DNA of 64,000 bases from NCBI GenBank assembly GCA_017400135.1, contig JAFPVJ010000017.1:96118-160117 (forward strand). Direction: 5' to 3'. The notes beneath the pieces were generated by a model, which worked only from the letters and a program-made list of their open reading frames with translations, was not told the DNA's origin and made no database searches. The stretch comes from Bacteroidales bacterium. GTDB lineage: Bacteria; Bacteroidota; Bacteroidia; Bacteroidales; UBA932. Positions 26,580-34,585 of this stretch are shown here, piece by piece. Made by a program: the position numbers and the translations under genes. Each line of letters opens with the position of its first letter. Positions within the stretch are counted from its first letter, which is position 1.

Positions 26580-27524
26580 ATGAAGAAATATATATACAGC
26601 ATTATGATTGTCCTGGCCTCCCTCTGCGTCTCGTCCTGTCTGCATGACGAGATCGAGGAAGAGAGCGTCATCAAGGATTCGACGGTGGAGCAGAACGATT
26701 TTGACAGATGGCTGGAGGCCAACTTCCTCAAGCCGTACAACATCGAGTTCAAGTACCGTTATGCATTGAACGAGTCCGACATGGGCTTCTATACGGTGCC
26801 GGCTGACGTCGAGTCTGCCATCATCTATGCCCATCTGGTGAAGTATCTTTGCATCGATACCTACGATGAGGTTGCCGGAGTCGCCTTCACCCGTTCCTAT
26901 TTCCCCAAGATGTTCTTCCTGATCGGTACCTGGGAGTATCGTAACAACGGAAGCATTGTCCTCGGTACCGCTGAAGCCGGTAAGAAGATCATGCTGGCCG
27001 GTGTCAACGAACTGCCCGATGTTCTAGATTATTTCGAGGGCGCCGAGCTGGACGAATATCTGAATCATTATTACATCAAGACGATCCATCACGAGTTCAC
27101 GCATATCCTGAACCAGACCAAGGCTTTCTCCGACGCGTTCAAGCTGATCACGCCGGCCACCTATGTGGCGGATGCCTGCTTCGACACGGATGACTATTGG
27201 CGTGGTCGCGGATACATTACGGATTACGCCCAGTCGGAGCCGCGTGAAGACTTCGCCGAGCTGCTCTCCGAGTACGTGACGCACAATGCCGCCTGGTGGG
27301 ACACGCAGATGCAGGCCGCTCATTCGGAAACTACCAATGTCCGCGAGAGCGATCCTTCTGCCGAGTACGGTGACGTGCTGATCCAATCCAAGATCGACAT
27401 CGTCCGCGATTACATGCTGAACTCCTGGGACATTGATATTGACGACCTCCGTGCCGTCATCAACCGCCGTATGGGAGATGTGGTGGCCGGCAAGGTCGAC
27501 CTGAATTCCGTAACGATCTTATAG
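26580..27524 (+). CDS. Lipoprotein with putative zinc metallopeptidase domain
   Basis: 314 aa lipoprotein (VSSCLHDE lipobox) of the putative zinc-binding metallopeptidase family found in SusCD loci. The zinc motif is HEFTH (His171, Glu172, His175); EPREDFAELLSEYV about 60 residues later would supply the third ligand Glu of a gluzincin-like site. It lies 18 bases after susD and 12 before the DUF4302-like gene. Likely surface or periplasmic peptidase working with the SusCD pair; cleavage target unknown. All expected catalytic residues appear present, so an active enzyme is plausible. Confidence 0.83.
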   Translation: MKKYIYSIMIVLASLCVSSCLHDEIEEESVIKDSTVEQNDFDRWLEANFLKPYNIEFKYRYALNESDMGFYTVPADVESAIIYAHLVKYLCIDTYDEVAGVAFTRSYFPKMFFLIGTWEYRNNGSIVLGTAEAGKKIMLAGVNELPDVLDYFEGAELDEYLNHYYIKTIHHEFTHILNQTKAFSDAFKLITPATYVADACFDTDDYWRGRGYITDYAQSEPREDFAELLSEYVTHNAAWWDTQMQAAHSETTNVRESDPSAEYGDVLIQSKIDIVRDYMLNSWDIDIDDLRAVINRRMGDVVAGKVDLNSVTIL

Positions 27525-27536
27525 GAGGACTGAGTT

Positions 27537-28820
27537 ATGCGTAAATTGAATTTACTTTCCATTCTCGCGTTTGTCGCGCTGGTGATCCTGCCTGCTTGCC
27601 AGCAGCTGGAACCCGACGTGTTCGACAAGCCCTCCTCGACCCGTCTGTCCGAATTCCTCGAGGAAATCCGGACGACGCTTTCCTCCGAGCAGTATGGCTG
27701 GACCCTGGATTATTATCCGGGCTCCAAGTATTCCAGCGTTACATACGCGCTCTCCTTCACCGATCAGAAGGTGACGGCCTGCGTCGAGAAAAAACCGACT
27801 GAAACGGAAACCTCGACCTACGCGTTGAAGACCGATGACGGCCCCGTCCTTTCCTTTGACACGTACAACAAGATTCTCCATGCCTATGCGACTCCCGACA
27901 GCAAGAAGTATCAGGCCAAGGGCGGTGATTTCGAATTCGAAATCCGCGCATTCGACAAGGAGAACAAAGTGATCACCCTGATCGGCAAGCGTTCCCGCAA
28001 CACCTGTACGCTGCGGCCCCTGACCAAACCGGCCGAAGAGTATTTCGCCGGTGTCAAGTCCTTCGAGCGCAGCATCACCGTTCCGGCCGCTGCGGCGACG
28101 ATTGACGGGAAGGAGATCGAACTGTACATCGACAACGGTATCCGCTCGATCACCATTGGCGAGAAAGATGCACCCAAGGATTCCCTCCAGACGGTCCGCT
28201 ATGTCCTGACGGAGAATACTTTCCGCTTCTCCAAGCCCTTCAAGGTGGGCGACGTGGAGTTCTCTGAATGGACATACGATCCTGCCAACGAGACCCTGAA
28301 CGGCTCTGGTATCACTTTCGTGAAGTTCATCCCTGCGGGATACATCACCTACGAACAGTACCTGGGCAAGTACACCTTCTACTATTACAATGCTTCCCGC
28401 AGCTTCCCGGTTCAACTGGTGGAAGAGGAAGCCGGCCTTTCCTTCCGGATGGTGGGCTTCTCGACCTACTTTGAGCCCATCCTTACCTTCAACGGCGGCC
28501 GTGGCCGTCTGGACTGGGTCAAGCAGACCATCGGTGGTTCCGGCAGCCTGGAGTACATCCTGGCTCCCTGGGATACCAATGCCGGTTATCTGACCTGGAT
28601 GGATGAGGTGGGTCTTGTCGGATCTGTCGAGGACAACACGGTGGAAGATTTCGTCGTTACGTTTGCCGACAACGGCGTGTGGGAAGACCATAAAGCCTCC
28701 GGCTGGCTGGTCTGGTCCATGAACGGCGACAGCAGCGCCGGCGCCGTGTCCAGTTGGACGACTGCCACCGGCAGCTATCAGGTTCCCGGTGACCTTTCCA
28801 TGCAAAAGATTAAAGAGTAA
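27537..28820 (+). CDS. DUF4302-like surface lipoprotein
   Basis: 427 aa lipoprotein with lipobox ILPACQQ. The N-terminal segment RLSEFLEEIRTTLSSEQYGW and following beta-rich body resemble DUF4302, a family often coded next to SusD and the zinc metallopeptidase. From about residue 272 (YEQYLGKYTFYYY) it carries one copy of the beta domain seen in the flanking lipoproteins of the operon. AGGAGG (27523-27528) eight bases before ATG 27537 fixes the start. No catalytic motif seen. Probably a ligand-binding accessory; DUF assignment is by recollection of context and is moderate. Confidence 0.72.
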   Translation: MRKLNLLSILAFVALVILPACQQLEPDVFDKPSSTRLSEFLEEIRTTLSSEQYGWTLDYYPGSKYSSVTYALSFTDQKVTACVEKKPTETETSTYALKTDDGPVLSFDTYNKILHAYATPDSKKYQAKGGDFEFEIRAFDKENKVITLIGKRSRNTCTLRPLTKPAEEYFAGVKSFERSITVPAAAATIDGKEIELYIDNGIRSITIGEKDAPKDSLQTVRYVLTENTFRFSKPFKVGDVEFSEWTYDPANETLNGSGITFVKFIPAGYITYEQYLGKYTFYYYNASRSFPVQLVEEEAGLSFRMVGFSTYFEPILTFNGGRGRLDWVKQTIGGSGSLEYILAPWDTNAGYLTWMDEVGLVGSVEDNTVEDFVVTFADNGVWEDHKASGWLVWSMNGDSSAGAVSSWTTATGSYQVPGDLSMQKIKE

Positions 28821-28826
28821 GTGCGT

Positions 28827-30986
28827 ATGAAAAAGATATATTCGATATTTCTGGCATTGATTGCCTCGCTTGCCCTTTTCTCCTGCGACATCATTCCCCA
28901 GCCCGACAATGAGCCGGACGGCGCACAGTATCTGGCCGGTCCGGCCCTGGAGATCCTCTCCAAGGACGTGGTCTTCATGCCTCAGGGGGGTACGGGTTAC
29001 ATCACCGTCAACACGACCGAGACCCTGTCGGCCCGTTCGGACCGTCCTTGGATCAATGTCAGTGTCTCCGGAAACCGTGTCACCCTGACCGTCGACCGCA
29101 ACGAGTCCATTGAGTCCCGTTATTCCGAGATTACCCTGAGGGCGGGTGACAAGACGGCTGAGGTCATGGCCCAGCAGTTCGGTGTCAACTCCGCTTTTGC
29201 GTGGAACGACACCTATACGTTCCCTTATCCCGGTGGTGAGCTTGACTTGCCTTATGGCGAGCTGGGAACCGTGTGGGTGGATGTCTCCGAGACGCCTTGG
29301 GTCACTGCCGTGGTTGACGAGGAGAATAAGGTCATCCACTTCACCGTGGCCAAGAGCATCTATAACTATGAGCGCTCGGGCAAGGTGACCGTGACCATCA
29401 GCGACACCTACGTTCGCGAACTGACCTTCGTCCAGGAAGCGAACCCTGCCGGACTCAACCCCGGCGAGCAGGAGCCGATGGACTTCACGATCGAGCCCGC
29501 ATGGAAACCCTATTACGTCCAGCCGGAAAGTGAGGATCAGACCTTCTCCACGGTGGGCGTTGAAGTAGAGGAAGGCTCCCGTGCCGGTCGTTATTTCATC
29601 AAGGTGGTTCCGGCTTCCGAGTTCAATACCACCGACATGGATGAACTGAAGCTGTACCTCAACCGCAACGCGCCCGAGTGGGCGGCTGCGTCGCCGACCA
29701 TCCATCGTTCTTCCTCTCAGGAGGACATCGAACGCCTGCCGCTCGGCTCTTATGTCGTCGGCGCGATCGGTGTGGATAACGACGGCAAGGTCAATGGCAG
29801 CATTGCCTTCACGGTCTTCAAGGTGTCCAAGGTGCTGAGTCCTTACGAGAAGTTCCTGGGTACCTGGTCCATCCAGCGCGGTTCCTTCGAGGACGTCTGG
29901 ACGATTGTCGAGAAAGAGCCCGGCGTGAGCTATACGATCACCGGTCTTGAAGGCGGCTCCCAGGACTTCCTGGGCGAGTATGAGATTACCGCCGAGTTTG
30001 ATGCTACGGACAACAGCTTCACGATCAAGACCCATCCTGACCTCGGCCAGTTTACCTTCAGCAGTTCCGGTGAAGAACACACGGTGACGATGCGCCTTAC
30101 CGGCTTGATTACTTACAATGGCAGCGCCAATGTTACCGTTGGCGGCAACTATACTATCTGTAAGGTGGCCATTACCGGTGACGGTGAATTCACGGTCACG
30201 GCCGGTCCGGACCTGACCCTGCAGGGTGCTGACGGTAACTATCCGCTGACGGGCATGCGCCTGAACGGTCTGGAAGGCAATAGTGCATGGTCCTTCGACA
30301 ACGGCACTCCGTACAGCTTCCCGTTCTCCGCGACCCAGCTGACACAGGGCAGCGGCTCTGGCGGCGGTGGCGGCGGCGATGACCCGGATACGGGTTCCGA
30401 TGCCTACGGCAAGTGGATCGGCACCTGGAATGCCGGTACCGACCGCACGGTCACCATCGAGGAGTATGAGGCAGGAAGCAGCTATCTCGTGACGGATTCC
30501 GGGTTCGGTGGCTTCACTTATCTGACGTGGCTGGATGACAAGACCGGAGAAATGCTCTTCAAGATGCAACAGGTCGATGAATATGAGATCGATCTCTACT
30601 ACTTCATCGGTTTGGACGGTAATTACATCCGTTACGGGGATGAAGCGGACGACTATCTGCTTGCCCGGGGAACCCTGGCTGCCAGCGGTACGACCGCAAC
30701 CATCAAGGGTATCACCTATATGGCGCAGAATCAGGACGGTTCCACCTCCGAAGCCAAAGTATCGGTCCTGACGATCCTTGACTATCAGACCGAGGACGGA
30801 AACGGTTATGAGCAAGGCTGGTATGGTTTGAGAGCCGTTACGGATCTCGACCTTCCGGCAACCCTTACCAAGGCTTCCACTTCGACCCTGTCCGTTACCC
30901 GTACGGCGTATTATGACATGGATCGGGCCCTGTTCGTCAAACCTTCCAGACGCATGGACCGGCAGAAGAGCCAGAAGATCCAGTAA
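28827..30986 (+). CDS. BACON-domain surface lipoprotein
   Basis: 719 aa lipoprotein with lipobox LFSCDII. Two BACON-like domains (about 30-120 and 120-210; WINVSVSGNRVTLTVDRN and WVTAVVDEENKVIHFTVAK), a domain starting WKPYY (about 226-340), then two copies of the operon's beta domain starting FLGTW (about 343) and WIGTW (about 528), joined by the Gly-rich linker GSGSGGGGGGDD. BACON domains are non-catalytic and common at the Bacteroidota surface. ATG 28827 is preferred over GTG 28821. Last gene of the SusCD operon, followed by a terminator. Likely surface binding protein. Confidence 0.82.
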   Translation: MKKIYSIFLALIASLALFSCDIIPQPDNEPDGAQYLAGPALEILSKDVVFMPQGGTGYITVNTTETLSARSDRPWINVSVSGNRVTLTVDRNESIESRYSEITLRAGDKTAEVMAQQFGVNSAFAWNDTYTFPYPGGELDLPYGELGTVWVDVSETPWVTAVVDEENKVIHFTVAKSIYNYERSGKVTVTISDTYVRELTFVQEANPAGLNPGEQEPMDFTIEPAWKPYYVQPESEDQTFSTVGVEVEEGSRAGRYFIKVVPASEFNTTDMDELKLYLNRNAPEWAAASPTIHRSSSQEDIERLPLGSYVVGAIGVDNDGKVNGSIAFTVFKVSKVLSPYEKFLGTWSIQRGSFEDVWTIVEKEPGVSYTITGLEGGSQDFLGEYEITAEFDATDNSFTIKTHPDLGQFTFSSSGEEHTVTMRLTGLITYNGSANVTVGGNYTICKVAITGDGEFTVTAGPDLTLQGADGNYPLTGMRLNGLEGNSAWSFDNGTPYSFPFSATQLTQGSGSGGGGGGDDPDTGSDAYGKWIGTWNAGTDRTVTIEEYEAGSSYLVTDSGFGGFTYLTWLDDKTGEMLFKMQQVDEYEIDLYYFIGLDGNYIRYGDEADDYLLARGTLAASGTTATIKGITYMAQNQDGSTSEAKVSVLTILDYQTEDGNGYEQGWYGLRAVTDLDLPATLTKASTSTLSVTRTAYYDMDRALFVKPSRRMDRQKSQKIQ

Positions 30987-30998
30987 CACTTTCCATCA

Positions 30999-31031
30999 AG
31001 AGGGATGTTCCTTCGGAATGTCCCTCTTTTT
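30999..31031 (+). terminator. Terminator closing the SusCD operon
   Basis: Hairpin AGAGGGATGTTCC / GGAATGTCCCTCT with a TTCG tetraloop followed by five T. It starts 12 bases after the BACON lipoprotein stop and ends only 11 bases before the protease ATG. Confidence 0.88.
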
Positions 31032-31042
31032 GACTTGATTAG

Positions 31043-33655
31043 ATGAATTTGAAACCGTTTTTTTATTCCGTGCTGCTGGCGGCGCTGTTGCTGTCGTGCG
31101 TCAGGGAAAGTCCGGAGACCGTGCCGGAAGTAACGGAAATGCCGCCTGTTGCGGAAAAGGCGGACCCTTCCTTCGTGAAGGTGCTTTTCAGCGATGAAAT
31201 GACCACCCTGATCGAGGAGGATCTGTCCCGGGGTAGTTTGAAAACCCGTTCGTCGGAGCTCAACGGCGTGGCCGAAACGCTCGGTGTCGAGTCGATGGAG
31301 CGCCTGTTCCCCTTCGCGGGGGAGTTCGAGCCCCGTACGCGGAAAGAAGGCCTGCACCGCTGGTACAAGGTCGTGTATGCTTCTGACGTCCCGGTCACCC
31401 GGGCAGCGGAAACGTTTTCCGAGTTGCAGGGTGTCGAATATGTGGAGGAACCGATCAAAGCTTCCCTGACGACCAACGACAAGTACTGGGGAGATCAGTG
31501 GGCGCTCAATAACACCCATTATCCCGGCCGTGACGTGGATGTCCAGAATGTCTGGGACGTCTATACGGTCGGCAATCCCGACGTGATCGTGGCCGTCATC
31601 GACGGCGGTATCGACCTGAAACACGCGGACCTGGCCTGGAACTGCCTGGAGTCTGGACACAAGAGTTATGTGTACGGGGCCAATAACGTGGTCGGGCACA
31701 GTCATGGTACGCATGTGGCAGGAACCATCGCAGCGGTAAGCAACAATGGCATCGGCATCGCCGGCATCGCCGGCGGCGATTATGCCAAGGGCCGTCGCGG
31801 CATCAGCCTGCTTTCGCAGCAGTGCTTTTATACGGTCGGATCCGGTCAGAATGCCTACGACCGGGGCGGAGATTTCGAGACGGCCATCAAGGAAGCTGCC
31901 GACAAGGGTGCCCTGATCGCGTCCAACAGCTGGGGTTACAACTTCGACGAGAACGATGACGGTCAGATCACCGGTGCGGAACTGGCTGCGGCCCGGTCCG
32001 CGCACGAGAACGTACATTATTACTCGATTGCGCGCGCCATCGACTATTTCGTCAAGTATGCGGGATGCGACAACAACGGCAACCAACTTCCGGGCAGCCT
32101 GATGAAGGGTGGTCTGGTCGTGTTTGCCTCCGGTAATGACAACATCCCATACGGTCCTCCGGCCAATTATGAACCTTGTCTGGCCGTCGGGGCGATCACC
32201 TCGACCGGCAGCCGTGCCTATTTCTCCAATTACGGGGATTGGGTGGACCTGTGTGCTCCGGGTTCCAACGTGATCAGCACCTATCCCGGCGGTTCGTATG
32301 TGTCCTATTCCGGCACTTCGATGGCCTGCCCCCACGTGTCGGGTGTCGCGGCCCTTGTCGTGTCTTTCTTCGGCGGACAGGGCTTCACGGTCGACGACCT
32401 GAAGTCCCGTTTGCTCGAGGGTGCCAAAGACATCGGTCTGGGGACCGGCAGCAAGCCGATCGGTTCCCTGGTGGATGCCTACGGGGCCTTTGTGACCGGT
32501 GATGGCGGAACGCCTTCTCCCGTGGAGGATTTCACGGCCGTTCCGCTGGGACACAACCTCCGGCTGGATTTCAACGGCGGTGGGGGAGCCTACGGCTATG
32601 TGGCCCTGGCGGCCCGGTCCGAGGCGGCTCTGCGGAACACGAGCATGACCATGCTGGACGATGGAATCGAGTCTTCCCACCTGGTCATCGCGGATCCGGA
32701 GGCTCCGATGGAGCCCCGGAGCATCTCCCTTTTGGGCCTGGAGCCGGATACGGACTATTATGTGGCCCTGGCCGCTTACAGTTATGGCCGGCGTTATTCG
32801 GAACTTTCTCCGATCAAGAAGATCCATACCGGAGAGAACGGCAAGCCGACCATCACGGTCGATCCGTCAGTTACGTTCGTGTTCCGTCAGTACGAGGAAG
32901 CCGATGTGCCCTTCACGCTGGCGGATCCGGATATGGATACGCTTCAGGTCAGTTTCCAGACCAACGGACGCGCGACGCTCCGGGAGTATGAAGACGGACG
33001 CTGGCATTTCCGACTGACTTGCCAGGCGGTTCGGGCTCCCGCTTCTTTCCAGGCGACCCTGATCGTTTCGGACCGCTTCGGCGCCCGTTCGATGCGGACC
33101 TTCAACTATTCGGTCCTGGAAAACATCGCGCCCGTCCTTTCCGCACCCATCGATCCCGTCGTGATGTCTGCTGTCGGCCAAAGCGTCGACATAGAACTCC
33201 CCAGCCATTTCTCGGATGAAGACGGGGAGACGCTGGAGTATAAGGTCAACAGCCTGGATACCGACATCCTGGGTGCGGAACTGGTCTCCGGAAAGACGCT
33301 CCGTATCACGACCCGCGCGCTCGGACTCGGCCAGGTGCGTGCCTCGGCCTTCGATGCGATGGGGGCGAACGCCCGCTGTGACATTTCGGTCCTGGTGCGC
33401 GAACCCGGAGAGAAAGTAACCCTGTTGGAAGGACCCGTTTTCTCCGATAAACTGACGATTCTGGCTGCCGAGAAGGAAACTTCTACGATCATCCGCCTGG
33501 TGTCGGCGTCGGGTACCGTGGTGGCTCAGACCAGCGGTCAGTTCAGCGCCTTCAATCCCGTCGTGCTGGATACGAGACAACTGGCCCCCGGCCTTTATAC
33601 CCTGTATGTCGATATCGCCGGGGACGTGGTTCGTCGTTCCGTCGTCAAAAAGTGA
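31043..33655 (+). CDS. Subtilisin-like (S8) protease with T9SS-like C-terminal domain
   Basis: 870 aa exported serine protease. An N-terminal signal with possible lipobox LLLSCVRE is followed by an I9-like propeptide (about 40-150) and the S8 domain (about 160-480). The triad is visible: Asp187 in VIDGGID, His221 in HGTHVAG and Ser426 in GTSMACPHVSG. Then come an Fn3-like region (about 490-600), cadherin-like domains (about 610-790) and a last 75 residues resembling a type A T9SS sorting domain: SDKLTI, LDTRQLAPGLYTLYV and RRSVVKK. The gene overlaps the PorV-family gene by one base. Having both a lipobox-like Cys and a sorting domain is odd; one may be non-functional. Confidence 0.87.
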   Translation: MNLKPFFYSVLLAALLLSCVRESPETVPEVTEMPPVAEKADPSFVKVLFSDEMTTLIEEDLSRGSLKTRSSELNGVAETLGVESMERLFPFAGEFEPRTRKEGLHRWYKVVYASDVPVTRAAETFSELQGVEYVEEPIKASLTTNDKYWGDQWALNNTHYPGRDVDVQNVWDVYTVGNPDVIVAVIDGGIDLKHADLAWNCLESGHKSYVYGANNVVGHSHGTHVAGTIAAVSNNGIGIAGIAGGDYAKGRRGISLLSQQCFYTVGSGQNAYDRGGDFETAIKEAADKGALIASNSWGYNFDENDDGQITGAELAAARSAHENVHYYSIARAIDYFVKYAGCDNNGNQLPGSLMKGGLVVFASGNDNIPYGPPANYEPCLAVGAITSTGSRAYFSNYGDWVDLCAPGSNVISTYPGGSYVSYSGTSMACPHVSGVAALVVSFFGGQGFTVDDLKSRLLEGAKDIGLGTGSKPIGSLVDAYGAFVTGDGGTPSPVEDFTAVPLGHNLRLDFNGGGGAYGYVALAARSEAALRNTSMTMLDDGIESSHLVIADPEAPMEPRSISLLGLEPDTDYYVALAAYSYGRRYSELSPIKKIHTGENGKPTITVDPSVTFVFRQYEEADVPFTLADPDMDTLQVSFQTNGRATLREYEDGRWHFRLTCQAVRAPASFQATLIVSDRFGARSMRTFNYSVLENIAPVLSAPIDPVVMSAVGQSVDIELPSHFSDEDGETLEYKVNSLDTDILGAELVSGKTLRITTRALGLGQVRASAFDAMGANARCDISVLVREPGEKVTLLEGPVFSDKLTILAAEKETSTIIRLVSASGTVVAQTSGQFSAFNPVVLDTRQLAPGLYTLYVDIAGDVVRRSVVKK

Positions 33656-34578
33656 TGAAGATGAATAGATTACAGTTTGTTTCGTTGCTGGCCCTCGTGC
33701 TGTCCCTGGCAGTCCTGCCTCTTCGGGCGCAGGTCTCTGCCGGCGGCAATGAGGCATTCGGCGCGCTTCGCGTGGACCGCGATCCCGTGCGTATGGGAAT
33801 GGCCGGCGCTGGCTCTTCCCTGACGACGCAGAACCAGGCTTTTGCCTCCTTCGGCAATCCTGCCGCGGCCGCTTTCTCCTCGTCCAAGGTGGAAGCGGGG
33901 CTGTCCTACGCATCATGGTCTCCGCACTATGCGGGCGCCGGGAATATCGCTTCCGGCGTCACGGGTCACGTAACGGAGAATGTCGCCCTTTCCGTGGGTT
34001 TCGCCCGGCAGGGCTATCCCGGCCTGGATTTCGAAACGGCATCGGCTTTCAAGCCCTCCGACATGTTGTTGCGCGTGGGTGCGGGCATCGCGTTTTCCGA
34101 ATCGTTCGCCTTGGGTGTGACGGCCGGTTATGCGAAGGAAGCACTGATGTCCGATTACAGCCTGTCTGCCTTCTCCGTGACGGCGATGGCGCAGTACCGG
34201 GTGGCGGGACTTAATGTCGCCGCCGGAGTGGCACATCTGGGCGGCAAGGTGGGAGAGGGTTATCCGCTCCCGTCCTCCCTGAAACTGGCGGCCGACTATG
34301 GCCTTGATTTCGAGAACCTCGGCCTCCGGATCGCATTCGACGGAGATTATTACTTCAGTGGAAATTATTCCGTTGCCGCGGGTCTGGACTTGGGCATCGG
34401 CGGAGCCGGATTCCTGCGGGGCGGTTACCGTTTCGCATCTGCCGGGGCTGCGATTCCGAGTTGTCTGGGCCTGGGCGGCGGCGCCCGCTTTGCGGGGTTT
34501 GAGCTGGATTTCGCCTTCCTGATGGTCTCCGAATCCCTTTCCGGCAGCTGGATGGCCGGTGTGAGCTACCGCTTCTGA
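33655..34578 (+). CDS. PorV/PorQ-family outer-membrane protein
   Basis: 307 aa exported barrel of the PorV/PorQ (FadL-like) family. PorV is the T9SS shuttle that accepts C-terminal domains of cargo at the outer membrane. Signal peptide ends PLRAQ; RVDRDPVRMGMAGAG and AFASFGNPAAAAF match the family's N-terminal region; the chain ends in VSYRF. ATG 33655 overlaps the stop of the protease (TGATG), so the cargo-like protease and this protein are co-translated. It could be a dedicated acceptor for that protease. The family match is good; assignment to PorV itself is not certain. Confidence 0.75.
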   Translation: MKMNRLQFVSLLALVLSLAVLPLRAQVSAGGNEAFGALRVDRDPVRMGMAGAGSSLTTQNQAFASFGNPAAAAFSSSKVEAGLSYASWSPHYAGAGNIASGVTGHVTENVALSVGFARQGYPGLDFETASAFKPSDMLLRVGAGIAFSESFALGVTAGYAKEALMSDYSLSAFSVTAMAQYRVAGLNVAAGVAHLGGKVGEGYPLPSSLKLAADYGLDFENLGLRIAFDGDYYFSGNYSVAAGLDLGIGGAGFLRGGYRFASAGAAIPSCLGLGGGARFAGFELDFAFLMVSESLSGSWMAGVSYRF

Positions 34579-34585
34579 TCCTGCG

